Shown: piece by piece, positions 1-8,874 of the stretch
How the letters are laid out: each line of letters opens with the position of its first letter
Numbering within the stretch: the stretch's first letter is position 1
Source: Streptomyces sp. NBC_00102
GTDB lineage: Bacteria > Actinomycetota > Actinomycetes > Streptomycetales > Streptomycetaceae
DNA: 64,000 nucleotides
Assembly: GCF_026343115.1 (NCBI RefSeq)
Contig: NZ_JAPEMC010000001.1
Coordinates: 6,249,846 to 6,313,845 of the forward strand
Direction of reading: 5' to 3'
Program-made: the position numbers and the translations under genes
The notes under the pieces: model-generated
The model's input: the letters and a program-made list of their open reading frames with translations, nothing else
What the model was told of the DNA's origin: nothing
The model's database searches: none

Positions 1-583
1 CCTGCTCCAGCGCTTCGAGGAAACCGTCCGGGGTGGTGATCGTCTTCTCCGTGGCGGCCGGCATCCCGGTGCGCGCCAGCAGCGCCCGTACCTCCTCGGG
101 CGAGGCGTGCGCGAGCAGCGCCTTGCCGACGCCGGTGGAGTGCGGCAGCACCCGGCGGCCCACCTCGGTGAACATCCGCATCGAATGCTTCGAGGGGACC
201 TGCGCGACGTACACGACCTCGTCGCCGTCGAGCAGCGCCATGTTCGCGGTCTCGCCCGTCTCCTCCACCAGGTGCTGGAGGTAGGGCCGTGCCCAGGTGC
301 CGAGCAGCCGCGACGCGGACTCGCCGAGGCGGATGAGCCGGGGGCCCAGGGCGTAGCGGCGGTTGGGCTGCTGGCGCACGTATCCGCAGGCCACCAGGGT
401 GCGCATCAGGCGGTGGATGGTGGGGAGCGGCAGACCGCCGGCAGCGGAGAGCTCGCTCAGGCCCACCTCGCCCCCGGCGTCGGCCATCCGCTCCAGCAGA
501 TCGAAGGCGCGCTCCAGGGACTGCACCCCGCCGCTGGAACCGGCGGTCTTGGAGTCGGAAGTGCTGGCGTCGGACGGCGGCAC
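1..583 (-). CDS. allR: IclR-family regulator of allantoin catabolism (3' end outside window)
   Basis: Reading from the GTG at 583 gives MPPSDASTSDSK, then an N-terminal winged HTH (about residues 20-80, with LSELSAAGGLPLPTIHRLMR) and the start of the IclR effector domain (YVAQVPSKHSMRMFTEVGRR, PHSTGVGKALLA). The gene leaves the window at base 1, so about 194 residues are visible of a family usually near 250-270. The start is supported by AAAGGACC about 6 nt upstream. It is divergent from allB-alc, and IclR proteins beside allantoinase genes normally repress the pathway and respond to an allantoin-derived ligand; that role is inferred from context. Alternative: an IclR regulator of the glyoxylate genes that often lie on its other side. 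Confidence 0.85.
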   Translation of the reverse strand, partial: MPPSDASTSDSKTAGSSGGVQSLERAFDLLERMADAGGEVGLSELSAAGGLPLPTIHRLMRTLVACGYVRQQPNRRYALGPRLIRLGESASRLLGTWARPYLQHLVEETGETANMALLDGDEVVYVAQVPSKHSMRMFTEVGRRVLPHSTGVGKALLAHASPEEVRALLARTGMPAATEKTITTPDGFLEALEQ

Positions 584-743
584 GTCAACGGTCCTTTCGA
601 AGCGGGAGGCAAGGTTGCAGCGTACCGGGGCGGTCGCGTTCCGCGCACTGCTCGTGGCACGGTGTATGTGCCGGTCAGGGGCTGTTTTCCGCTACCTCGG
701 GCGGGCCCGGGGAGGTTTCGCGGAGTGCCCTGCACCCCCATGA

Positions 744-788
744 GCTTCCGAAATCCGGAAGCCTGATTCTGTTTCACGGAAGTTTCCG
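744..788. promoter_or_regulatory. Two CGGAA/TTCCG dyads, candidate AllR operators
   Basis: Bases 744-762 form GCTTCCG-N5-CGGAAGC (7-bp perfect arms) and bases 777-788 form CGGAA-GT-TTCCG. The two dyads share the half-site CGGAA and lie about 30 bp apart, centre to centre, in the divergent allR/allB intergenic region. IclR dimers bind short dyads of this type, often two per promoter. Assignment to AllR is inference. Confidence 0.5.
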
Positions 789-920
789 CCCGTCCTCGTG
801 TCCCTGCCGAGGGTGCCCCGCGCGGCGCGCTCCGGCGGAGGAAGGGTCTTGACGGAGGGGAGACCCGCATGAAGACTCCCCGCATGGAGCCCCCTTCAAC
901 AGTTCGTTGAAATCGCCGAG

Positions 921-992
921 GAGTCGCCGGGGACGCCGGGGAGTCGCCGGGGACGCCGAGGAGTCGCCGGGGACGCCGAGGAGTCGCCGAGG
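921..992. repeat. Tandem 20-bp repeat upstream of allB
   Basis: Three consecutive 20-bp units of the form GAGTCGCCGGGGACGCCGAG (the first ends GG instead of AG) followed by a partial fourth, and a related half unit just before (913-920). The array lies in the allB leader between the dyads and the start codon. It does not continue a coding frame, and its function is unknown. Confidence 0.85.
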
Positions 993-1070
993 AACGGCTG
1001 GGGGAATCTCCGGGAAGCGCGGGGGATCGCCGAGGGGTCCCGACGCGGTCAAGCGGAGTGAGGAGCACGG

Positions 1071-2468
1071 GTGTTCGGTGCGGACGTGCGGAAAGACCTG
1101 AACGCCGACGGGCGTACCCCGGCGGGCAGGGTACCGGATCTGATGCTGCGCTCGACCCGCGTCGTCACCCCCGCGGGGACACGCCCCGCCCTGGTCGCGG
1201 TCTCGGCCGGGCGGATCGACGCGGTCCTGCCCCACGACGCCGAAGTGCCGCCGGGCACACGGCTGGAGGAGCTCGGCGACCTGGCCCTCCTCCCCGGCCT
1301 GGTCGACACCCACGTCCACGTCAACGACCCGGGGCGCACCGCATGGGAGGGGTTCTGGACCGCCACCCGGGCGGCGGCGGCCGGAGGCGTCACGACTCTC
1401 CTCGACATGCCGCTCAACTCCCTCCCCCCGACCACCACCGTCGGGCACCTGAGGACCAAGCAGCGGGTCGCCGCCCCCAAAGCGCATGTGGACACCGGCT
1501 TCTGGGGCGGCGCGATCCCGGTGAACACCAAGGAACTGCGCCCGCTCCACGAGGCCGGAGTCTTCGGCTTCAAATGCTTCCTCTCGCCGTCCGGCGTCGA
1601 AGAGTTCCCGCACCTGGACCAGGAGGAGCTGGGGCGCTCGATGGCCGAGATCGCGGGCTTCGGCGGTCTGCTCATCGTCCACGCTGAGGACCCCGGCCAC
1701 TTGGACGCGGCCCCGCAGCAAGGCGGCCCCGCCTACGCGGACTTCCTGGCCTCGCGACCCCGCGCCGCGGAAAACGCCGCGATCGAGGGGCTGATCGCCC
1801 ACGCCAAGCGGCTCGACGCCCGCGTCCACGTCCTGCACCTCTCGTCCGGCGACGCGCTGCCGCTCATCGCCGCCGCCCAGCGCGAGGGCGTACGTGTCAC
1901 GGTCGAGTCCTGCCCGCACTTCCTCACCCTCACCGCCGAGGAAGTGCCGGACGGGGCGACCGAGTTCAAATGCTGCCCGCCCATCCGGGAGGCGGCCAAC
2001 CAGGACGCGCTGTGGCAGGGGCTCGCCGACGGGGTCATCAGCTGCGTCGTCTCCGACCACTCGCCGTGCACCACCGACCTGAAGACGCCCGACTTCGCCT
2101 CCGCCTGGGGCGGCATCTCCTCGCTCCAGCTGGGACTGCCCGCGATCTGGACCGAGGCCCGGCGGCGCGGTCACTCCCTCGACGACGTGGTGCGGTGGAT
2201 GTCCGCAGGACCTGCCGTGCTCGCCGGACTGGACCGCAAGGGCGCCGTCGAGCCGGGCCGCGACGCCGACTTCGTCGTACTCGACCCCGAGGCCACCTTC
2301 ACCGTCGACCCGGCCGAACTCCAGCACCGCAACCGCGTCACCGCGTACGCGGGCCGCACGCTGCACGGCGTCGTCACCTCGACCTGGCTGCGCGGCGAAC
2401 GCATCGTCCACGACGGCGTGTTCGCCGATCCCTCCGGCCGCCTCCTCGAAAGGAACCACCGACCATGA
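1071..2468 (+). CDS. allB: Allantoinase
   Basis: Cyclic amidohydrolase of 465 aa that opens allantoin to allantoate in the cytoplasm. Visible metal-site residues are HVHVNDPG (His81, His83), the lysine expected to be carboxylated in [10 protein letters not shown] (Lys168), His204 (IVHAED), His256 (VLHLSS) and Asp329 in VVSDHSPC, spaced as in allantoinases and dihydropyrimidinases. The GTG at 1071 has GAGGAG 7 nt upstream; an in-frame ATG at 1143 would remove a 24-residue extension and has a weaker site, so the N-terminus is not certain. The stop overlaps the start of the allantoicase gene as ATGA, so the two are one transcript and probably translationally coupled. The long leader carries dyads and tandem repeats. 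Confidence 0.95.
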   Translation: MFGADVRKDLNADGRTPAGRVPDLMLRSTRVVTPAGTRPALVAVSAGRIDAVLPHDAEVPPGTRLEELGDLALLPGLVDTHVHVNDPGRTAWEGFWTATRAAAAGGVTTLLDMPLNSLPPTTTVGHLRTKQRVAAPKAHVDTGFWGGAIPVNTKELRPLHEAGVFGFKCFLSPSGVEEFPHLDQEELGRSMAEIAGFGGLLIVHAEDPGHLDAAPQQGGPAYADFLASRPRAAENAAIEGLIAHAKRLDARVHVLHLSSGDALPLIAAAQREGVRVTVESCPHFLTLTAEEVPDGATEFKCCPPIREAANQDALWQGLADGVISCVVSDHSPCTTDLKTPDFASAWGGISSLQLGLPAIWTEARRRGHSLDDVVRWMSAGPAVLAGLDRKGAVEPGRDADFVVLDPEATFTVDPAELQHRNRVTAYAGRTLHGVVTSTWLRGERIVHDGVFADPSGRLLERNHRP

Positions 2469-3613
2469 CGGAGCCCGTACCGCCGCGCTGGACCGGAGAC
2501 GCCCTCCCCTACACGGGGGGCGACCCCTACGCCGACTACCGCACCCCGGGCCCCGCGGGATTCCCTTTCGGCCACCTCGTGGACCTCGCCGGACGCCGGC
2601 TCGGTGCCGGTGTGGTGGCCGCCAACGACGAGTTCTTCGCGGATCGGGAGAACCTGCTGACGCCCGGCCCCGCGGTCTTCGACCCCGAACACTTCGGGCA
2701 CAAGGGCAAGATCATGGACGGCTGGGAGACCCGCCGCCGCCGCGGAGCGAGCGCGGACCGCCCGCACCCCGAGGACGAGGACCACGACTGGGCGCTCGTA
2801 CGGCTCGGTGCCCCCGGCATCGTGCGGGGACTGGTCGTCGACACCGCCCACTTCCGGGGCAACTACCCCCGCGCCGTCTCCGTGGAGGCCACCGCGTTGC
2901 CGGGCTCGCCCTCGCCCGAGGAGTTGCTTGCGCCGGACGTGAAGTGGACGACGTTGGTGCCCCGTACGGAGATCGCCGGCCACGCCGCCAACGGCTTCAC
3001 GGTCGACACCGAACAGCGCTTCACCCATCTGCGGGTCAACCAGCACCCCGACGGGGGCATCGCCCGGCTCCGGGTCCACGGCGAGGTCGTGCCCGACCCC
3101 GCCTGGCTCACCGCGCTCGGCACCTTCGACCTGCTGGCCCTGGAGAACGGCGGCCAGGTGGAAGACGCCTCGGACCGCTTCTACTCCCCGGCCACCAACA
3201 CCATCCAGCCCGGCCGCTCCCGGCAGATGGACGACGGCTGGGAGACCCGCCGCCGGCGGGACCGGGGCAACGACTGGATCCGCTACACACTCCCCGCCGA
3301 GGCGGAGATCCGGGCCGTGGAGATCGACACCGCCTACCTCAAGGGCAACGCGGCCGGCTGGGCGACGCTCTCGCTGAGCGACGGACCGGACGGGGGCGGC
3401 GCGGACGGCGGGACATGGACCGAGTTCCTGCCCCGGACCCGACTCCAGCCGGACACCAACCACCGCTTCGTGCTGGAGACCCCGGTCCGCGCCACCCGGG
3501 TGCGCATCGACATCTTCCCGGACGGCGGGATCTCCCGGCTGCGCCTCTTCGGCTCCCTCACCGAGACCGGAGCGAGCCGACTGGCGGCCCGTCACCATGA
3601 GCTGGGGGACTGA
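2465..3613 (+). CDS. alc: Allantoicase
   Basis: 382-aa allantoate amidinohydrolase that releases ureidoglycolate and urea, the step after AllB. It contains the two tandem allantoicase repeats of the family, each with a GWETRRRR element ([15 protein letters not shown] near residue 82 and [16 protein letters not shown] near residue 257) and each closed by an RLRVHG- or RLRLFG-like strand ([22 protein letters not shown]). The ATG at 2465 overlaps the allB stop by 4 nt. Length is normal for bacterial allantoicase. Alternative start codons are not needed. Confidence 0.95.
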   Translation: MTEPVPPRWTGDALPYTGGDPYADYRTPGPAGFPFGHLVDLAGRRLGAGVVAANDEFFADRENLLTPGPAVFDPEHFGHKGKIMDGWETRRRRGASADRPHPEDEDHDWALVRLGAPGIVRGLVVDTAHFRGNYPRAVSVEATALPGSPSPEELLAPDVKWTTLVPRTEIAGHAANGFTVDTEQRFTHLRVNQHPDGGIARLRVHGEVVPDPAWLTALGTFDLLALENGGQVEDASDRFYSPATNTIQPGRSRQMDDGWETRRRRDRGNDWIRYTLPAEAEIRAVEIDTAYLKGNAAGWATLSLSDGPDGGGADGGTWTEFLPRTRLQPDTNHRFVLETPVRATRVRIDIFPDGGISRLRLFGSLTETGASRLAARHHELGD

Positions 3614-3815
3614 GGGCTTTGCGGGGATCACGGTGTGCTTCCCGCTCCGGTCGCCGTTGTCGTGGTACACGCACTCCGGACGAGGCTCGTGGTCAACATG
3701 CGTAAACGCGGGTGGTGTTGTGCTACCTGTTCAACCAAGGTGCCACCCTCCGAGGGGCTGTTCGCGGGTGCAGACCCCGCCCGTCGCGCGCACCACGTGA
3801 GTCCCCGCCGGAACT

Positions 3816-4868
3816 GTGGCTTCCGTCATGGCGAACACGATCTTGTCCTGGTGGGATCGGGACATGCTCGGACTTCTCTTCCGTCTCCTGCCCTTCTGGG
3901 TCCGTGAGCCCCTGTTCATCGTGGTCGGGTCGGTCTTCGGCGTACGCATCATGTTTCTCGCCGTCAGTGAGGAGGAATGGGCGGCAGCCGGGATCGGGAT
4001 GGTGTTCCTGGCGTTCACCGCGGTGCGTGTCCACACGGTGGTACGGGCTCTGCGCGCACGACGGAACCCGAGCCCGGCGGCCCCCGGGGGCGGGGCCGTC
4101 TCCGACGCTGCCGTCCAGCCGCAGCCGCAGGCTCCGGTGGGGCAGCGTCCCGTCCCAGCCGCTCCGCAGAAGGAACCGAACGCGTGGGGCCAGGCCGCCG
4201 CGGCCGTGGGCGTGTTCGCGGCACTCGGGGTCGCGGTGTGGCTGGGTCCCCATCTGCAGTCCACCGACGACGACAGCACGCCGCAGGCCGTCTCGTGTCC
4301 GCGCGGGGACGACGAGGAACTTCCGAGCGCCTACAGGCAGACGCCCCAGGCAGTCACCGCCGAGGAACTGTGCAAGGCGCTCAACAGGCCGGACCTGGCC
4401 ACGTTGCTCGGAACGCCCGGGGAGATCGCGACCTCGGCATCCGGCAACAGCAACACCGCTCTCCTCACCGACGGGAAGGTCGCCCAACCCGAGGCCGAGG
4501 TCCAGTTCCACACCTACACCGTGAACGTCTCGGCCACGTACGACAAGCTTTCGATCGCCCAGTACGTGAAGGTGATGGAGTTCGGGGAGGAGACGGACAT
4601 CAAGAAGCTGTCGGTCATGGGCCGGCCCGCGGTTCTCTCCTCGCAGCACACCATGTCGATCCGGATCAATCCCGGGAGCGATGGATCCGGCGGATCCATC
4701 GGGCAAGGACCCCTGGCCAGAACGCTGTCCGTCGCCTTCGACGGGAAGGACCGGGGCGGCTACTACGACATCACCGTGTGGGGCAGGTCCGGCGCTTTTC
4801 CGGACGACAGCGCACTCCTCGACATCGCCGAGGCCGTTCTCCCGACGATTCCCGAGCGGGCTGTGTGA
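3816..4868 (+). CDS. Membrane-anchored protein, DUF6215-like
   Basis: 350 aa. Two hydrophobic segments lie in the first 75 residues (WVREPLFIVVGSVFGVRIMF; IGMVFLAFTAVRVHTVV). A Pro/Ala-rich linker follows, then a third membrane segment (AVGVFAALGVAVWLGPHL, about 128-146) and a roughly 200-residue C-terminal domain starting CPRGDDEELPSAY. That domain has the shape of Streptomyces DUF6215-type proteins (recognised from memory), with two cysteines near residues 158 and 184 that could pair if it lies outside the membrane. The GTG at 3816 or the ATG at 3828 may be the start. Function is unknown; there is no operon partner. Confidence 0.75.
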   Translation: MASVMANTILSWWDRDMLGLLFRLLPFWVREPLFIVVGSVFGVRIMFLAVSEEEWAAAGIGMVFLAFTAVRVHTVVRALRARRNPSPAAPGGGAVSDAAVQPQPQAPVGQRPVPAAPQKEPNAWGQAAAAVGVFAALGVAVWLGPHLQSTDDDSTPQAVSCPRGDDEELPSAYRQTPQAVTAEELCKALNRPDLATLLGTPGEIATSASGNSNTALLTDGKVAQPEAEVQFHTYTVNVSATYDKLSIAQYVKVMEFGEETDIKKLSVMGRPAVLSSQHTMSIRINPGSDGSGGSIGQGPLARTLSVAFDGKDRGGYYDITVWGRSGAFPDDSALLDIAEAVLPTIPERAV

Positions 4869-5169
4869 CGGAGGACTGTCCCGCAAGGGCAGGGCGCCGG
4901 ACCCGTCTGCCCGTGCACGGGGGAGCGCGCCAGGGTCCACCGGCGTTCCCACCGGCCGGCGGACGCTTCGGGCAGCAGGTGCGCGGCGTCCGAAGGCACG
5001 GGCCGCCGCCGGACGCCCCGTGACGGAGCCCGGGAAGCGAGCGCGCGCGAGGCCCGGCCCGGTGTGCCCGGAAGGTTCGGTACGGAGTGGTATGTCACCC
5101 TGGTCGCGGTGCCGTCCGGGCCTCCGGAGCCCGGCGGCGCGTCACCGCACGTCCCGACCAGGAGCAGCC
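4869..5169. other. Intergenic stretch, no gene seen
   Basis: About 300 bp of GC-rich sequence without a frame showing protein-like composition. A short hairpin (GGGCCTCCGGAGCCC, about 5116-5130) and the AGGAG ribosome site of the next gene are the only features noticed. Confidence 0.4.
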
Positions 5170-5499
5170 ATGATCTTCATCGCCGTCAAGTTCACCGTCC
5201 TCGTCGCCGAGCGCGACAACTGGCTCCCGGCGGTGGAGGAGTTCACCCTCGCCACCCGCTCCGAGCCGGGGAACCTGTTCTTCGAGTGGTCGTACAGCGT
5301 GGAGAACCCCAACCAGTTCGTCCTCCTCGAAGCGTTCGCGTCCGCTGAGGCGGGCGAGGCGCACGTGAAGTCGGCCCACTTCCAGGCCGCCGTCAAGACG
5401 ATGTCGTCCCTGGTCGCCGAGGTCCCCGAGATCATCAACGTCGAGGTCCCCGGCGACGGCTGGTCCCGGATGGCGGAGGTCACGCCGGTCAACCGGTGA
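5170..5499 (+). CDS. Antibiotic biosynthesis monooxygenase (ABM)-domain protein
   Basis: 109-aa dimeric ferredoxin-like (ABM) protein. The family pattern is clear: a first strand FIAVKFTVL, the helix following it, FFEWSYSVENPNQFVLLEAF with the central strands, then a conserved His-rich helix (AHVKSAHFQAAVKTM). Close relatives include YgiN-type quinol monooxygenases and heme-independent cofactorless oxygenases; the substrate cannot be read from sequence. AGGAG lies 6 nt before the ATG. The gene stands alone and converges with the DUF2804 gene. Confidence 0.85.
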   Translation: MIFIAVKFTVLVAERDNWLPAVEEFTLATRSEPGNLFFEWSYSVENPNQFVLLEAFASAEAGEAHVKSAHFQAAVKTMSSLVAEVPEIINVEVPGDGWSRMAEVTPVNR

Positions 5500-5563
5500 C
5501 CCTGTGAGCGGCGGCTCGGCCCGTCGACAGTCCGGGACGCCCCCGCCGGAGACGGCCCCGGTC

Positions 5564-6544
5564 CTACCACCGGTTGTGCGCCTCCTCGGCCCACCCGACC
5601 AGCCCGTCGAGATCCGTCGTCGTCCCGTCGTCGGTCAGTGCCCAGCCGCTGAAGGTGCCGAAGCACTGGTGGGTCTCGTTCGCGAGGACGCCCAGGTTGG
5701 TGCGGGTGGCCCTCTCGTGGAACGGATGGAACCACACGTCCACCCGCTCGCCGCCGATGTGCCACGGCCGGAGCCAGTCGGACCGGTCGTAGCTCCACCT
5801 GAGGTCCTCGCCGATCTTGTGCAGGCGGCCGTCGACGAAGAGGGCGTTCTCGGTGGTGCCGGTACCGTCGGTCCAGGTGCCGCCCAGCTGGATCGCGCGT
5901 CCCGGAGCCGCCCCCGCCGCCCAGTTCCACCGGATCGCGTACGGCCACTTGCCACGGCCGTGATCCAGTACGGCGAAAGCGCCCGGGCCGCCGACCTCGT
6001 GGCTCCGCCCGTCCAGCGACAGCGTGCCGCGCACCGGACGGCCGACGTCCTTGACGGTGTACTGGAACCGCCTGTCGCTCCACGGCACGACCACCCCGAG
6101 CGCTTCGTGGCCCTCGGGCAAGGGCACCTCCACGTCGAGGCGGACGCCGGGAGCCGCCGCGTGGATCGTGGCGCCGTCCGGGGTCTGCACGATCCTGATC
6201 TCCAGCTTTCCGCCCCGGACCGAGACCTCGCCCTCGCCGCTGCGCGCGGGCAGCACCGTGCCACGCGCCAGCGGCACCACCGTGTCCGTGCTGCGCTCGG
6301 CGCCGGACGCCCGGTCCAGCACGTACAACCCGTGCACACCCGCGTAGTCCAGCGACGAGGCGACCAGGCCGACGATGTGGTCCGGTGTGACGATGCCCCA
6401 GTACTCCCAGCGCTTCGCCCGGCCCCAGCCGCTCAGGTTGGCGGTGTGCAGGGGGCGCCGGGTCCAGCCGACCGCCGCGGGGTTCAGCCGCCCGTCGGGG
6501 CGGCAGAGGGCGACGGGGGACGTCAACTCCGGCTCATGTGTCAT
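5564..6544 (-). CDS. DUF2804 domain protein
   Basis: 326 aa, starting MTHEPELTSPVALCRPDG at 6544. The N-terminal 'L..P..L..DG.LNP.AVGW.RRPL' opening, NLSGWGRAKRWEYWGI and the Trp-rich C-terminal half (WAAGAA...QLGGTWTDGTGTTENAL) match DUF2804 proteins, a beta-rich family related to lipocalin/AttH-like hydratases. No signal peptide. The role is unknown. It follows the aldo/keto reductase gene on the same strand after 90 bp, so a shared transcript is possible. Confidence 0.85.
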   Translation of the reverse strand: MTHEPELTSPVALCRPDGRLNPAAVGWTRRPLHTANLSGWGRAKRWEYWGIVTPDHIVGLVASSLDYAGVHGLYVLDRASGAERSTDTVVPLARGTVLPARSGEGEVSVRGGKLEIRIVQTPDGATIHAAAPGVRLDVEVPLPEGHEALGVVVPWSDRRFQYTVKDVGRPVRGTLSLDGRSHEVGGPGAFAVLDHGRGKWPYAIRWNWAAGAAPGRAIQLGGTWTDGTGTTENALFVDGRLHKIGEDLRWSYDRSDWLRPWHIGGERVDVWFHPFHERATRTNLGVLANETHQCFGTFSGWALTDDGTTTDLDGLVGWAEEAHNRW

Positions 6545-6634
6545 CCGCGCAGAATAGGGCCACCGCGCGGGCACGGGGCCGGGCGGGCGGGACCCGCCCC
6601 GGGCCCCGGGGCACGTACGGGAGCGGCCGGTGGC

Positions 6635-7465
6635 TCAGAACTCCTCGTGGTCGTCCGGGTCGCCACCGAAGCGGTGCCGGTTTCCCGAGCCGATCCGGTC
6701 CATCTGGTCCGGCGTCAGCTCGAAGCCGAACAGATCCAGGTTCTCCCGCTGCCGGCCCGGGTCGGCCGACTTGGGGATCGGTACCACCCCCAGCTGGGTG
6801 TGCCACCGCAGCACCACCTGACCGGGCGTCACCCCGTGCTCGCGGGCGATGGCCACGGTCTCCGTCGCCTCCAGCACCTCACGGCCGCGCGCCAGCGGAC
6901 TCCAGGCCTCCGTCACGATGCCCTTCGCCGCGTGCACCTCCCTCAACTCGTCCTGGGGGAGCAGCGGATGCAGCTCGATCTGGTTGACCACGGGCAGTAC
7001 CCCGGTCTCCCGCTCCAGCCGGTCGAGCTGCGCGGGGGTGAAGTTGGAGACGCCGATGGAGCGGATCAGCCCGTCCTCGCGGAGTTTGATCATCGCCTTC
7101 CAGGTGTCCACGTACCTGTCCACCCGCGGCAGCGGCCAGTGGATGAGATAGAGGTCGACGTACTCGACGCCGAGCGCGGTCCGCGACTCCTCGAAGGAGG
7201 CCAGCGTCTCCTCGTAGCCGTGGTGGCGGCCGGGCACCTTGGTGGTGACGGTGATCTCCTCGCGCGGCACCCCGCTGCGGGCGATCCCGCGGCCGGTGCC
7301 GCGCTCGTTGCCGTAGTTCTTGGCCGAGTCGACGAGGCGGTAGCCGAGGCCCAGCGCCCCGGCGACGGCCTTCTCCGCCCCGTCGTCGTCCAGGGGATAT
7401 GTGCCGAGACCGACCGCGGGGAGGCTGCGGTGGTCCAGAAGGGCGAGCTGGGGAGTGGTGCTCAT
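6635..7465 (-). CDS. Aldo/keto reductase
   Basis: 276-aa NADPH-dependent (beta/alpha)8 oxidoreductase, similar in type to 2,5-diketo-D-gluconate reductases. The catalytic tetrad is visible: Asp in LVDSAKNYGNE, Tyr of the same motif, Lys in TTKVPGRHHG, and His in YLIHWPLP. The cofactor-binding tail is IPKSADPGRQRENLDLFGF. The ATG at 7465 is preceded by AAAGGACG. The substrate is not predictable. It is divergent from the EamA transporter. Confidence 0.92.
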   Translation of the reverse strand: MSTTPQLALLDHRSLPAVGLGTYPLDDDGAEKAVAGALGLGYRLVDSAKNYGNERGTGRGIARSGVPREEITVTTKVPGRHHGYEETLASFEESRTALGVEYVDLYLIHWPLPRVDRYVDTWKAMIKLREDGLIRSIGVSNFTPAQLDRLERETGVLPVVNQIELHPLLPQDELREVHAAKGIVTEAWSPLARGREVLEATETVAIAREHGVTPGQVVLRWHTQLGVVPIPKSADPGRQRENLDLFGFELTPDQMDRIGSGNRHRFGGDPDDHEEF

Positions 7466-7681
7466 GATCGTCCTTTCCCGAATCCGTACGTCCCGCCAGC
7501 GTAGGACCGTCCTGCGGCCGCCGTCGGGTCGCGGGGAGTGGACCCCGTGGGAAGTGGGGGAGGGGCGTGCGCGGACGGGCGAACGGGTGACACCCGCCCG
7601 GGAAAGCGGGTGACGCCCGCGACCGGCACCGGATAACGTGGGCCGGTCCGTGTGCGAGCCAGCGAGGTCTCCACGCCGCAT

Positions 7682-7797
7682 CCGTCGCGGAGAGGTCCCC
7701 GTCGCGGAACCCCCGTCGCGGAACCCCAGCCGGGGAGTCCACTCCGGGGAGTCCACGCCGTGGAACCCCGCCGTGGAACCCCGTCGTGGAGAACCCA
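7682..7797. repeat. Degenerate GC-rich repeat array upstream of the EamA gene
   Basis: Units of 13-16 bp such as GTCGCGGAACCCC (two copies), CCGGGGAGTCCAC (two copies) and CGTGGAACCCCG (two to three copies) fill the leader of the EamA gene. Adjacent units are partly inverted (GGGGAGTCCACTCCGGGG), so they could fold. The 342-bp divergent region otherwise holds no gene. Confidence 0.6.
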
Positions 7798-7807
7798 GGA
7801 GTACCAG

Positions 7808-8719
7808 GTGTCCGCTGTCGCCGTGCCCGCCGCCCCGTCCCGACCCGCCTGGTCGACCGACCTGCCCGTGCTGGCGGTCGCCGTCGTCTGGGGATCGAGC
7901 TACCTCGCGGCCAAGGGCATCACCACCCCGCAGACCGTCGTCGCGGTCCTCGTACTGCGCTTCGCGGTCGTGCTGCCCGTCCTGGCCGTCGCCGGAGCGC
8001 GTGGCCTGAGGGCCCTGACGGCGGCCCAGTGGCGGGGTGCGGGGCTGCTCGGGCTGATCCTCAGCGGGATCTTCCTGCTGGAGACGTACGGCATCGTGCA
8101 CACCTCGGCCACCAACGCCGGTCTCATCATCAGCCTGACCATGATCTTCACCCCGCTCGCCGAGTCGGTCGTCACCCGCACCCGGCCGACCGGCCGTTTC
8201 CTCCTCGCCGCCGGACTCTCGGTCCTGGGCGTGGTGCTGCTGACGCAGGGAGGCGGGTTCACCAGCCCGTCCGGCGGCGACCTGCTGATGCTGCTCGCCG
8301 CCCTCGCCCGTACGGTCCACGTCCTCGCGATGGCCCGGATCAAGGCCGTCCAGTCGGCCGACTCGCTCCCCCTGACCACCGTCCAGCTGGGCAGCGCGGT
8401 GGCCGTCTTCGCGGTGCTCGCCGCCGCGCCCGGTACCGGCGCCCCGCCCTGGACGGTGGCCGCCGGGTTCGGCGCGGGGGAGTGGGCCGGCCTGTTCTTC
8501 CTCGCCGCCTTCTGCACGCTCTTCGCGTTCTTCGTGCAGATGTGGGCGGTACGGCGCACCTCGCCGTCCCGGGTCAGCCTGCTGCTCGGTACGGAACCGC
8601 TGTGGGCCGCCGCCGTCGGCACCGCGATCGGCGGCGAGCGGCTCGGGGTCCTCGGGGCGGTGGGCGCCGTACTGGTTCTGGCAGGCACGGCCTGGGGCCG
8701 GCGCGGCGCACAGGTCTGA
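7808..8719 (+). CDS. EamA/DMT-family transporter
   Basis: 303 aa with about ten predicted membrane helices in two EamA repeats. The first begins LPVLAVAVVWGSSYLAAKG, the typical EamA entry motif; the second starts near LMLLAALARTVHVLAMARIK and ends with SRVSLLLGTEPLWAAAVGTAIGGE split over the last helices. These are inner-membrane exporters of metabolites or drugs; the substrate is not predictable. The GTG start is chosen because CAGGAG sits about 6 nt upstream and the frame before it runs through the repeat array. Confidence 0.9.
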   Translation: MSAVAVPAAPSRPAWSTDLPVLAVAVVWGSSYLAAKGITTPQTVVAVLVLRFAVVLPVLAVAGARGLRALTAAQWRGAGLLGLILSGIFLLETYGIVHTSATNAGLIISLTMIFTPLAESVVTRTRPTGRFLLAAGLSVLGVVLLTQGGGFTSPSGGDLLMLLAALARTVHVLAMARIKAVQSADSLPLTTVQLGSAVAVFAVLAAAPGTGAPPWTVAAGFGAGEWAGLFFLAAFCTLFAFFVQMWAVRRTSPSRVSLLLGTEPLWAAAVGTAIGGERLGVLGAVGAVLVLAGTAWGRRGAQV

Positions 8720-8874
8720 ACCGGCCATGTGCAACCGCGTCCGGGGCCAGGAGGGTTGGACCGTCCCATGGTGAGGTAGGGACACGCACGGAGGCGGGGC
8801 CGCTCCCGCCGCCGTCACGCGCCGGCCGCGGAGCGCACCCGGTCGACGCGGCCGCACCTGCGAAGGGAACCGCA

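Noticed and set aside
921..992. CRISPR-like array upstream of allB
   Set aside because: Units are directly adjacent with no spacers, GC-rich and without cas genes; a simple tandem repeat.
774..2459. Long minus-strand open frame opposite allantoinase
   Set aside because: Antisense shadow of allB typical of high-GC DNA; Arg/Gly/Val-biased, no domain, and the plus-strand frame encodes a complete metal-dependent amidohydrolase.
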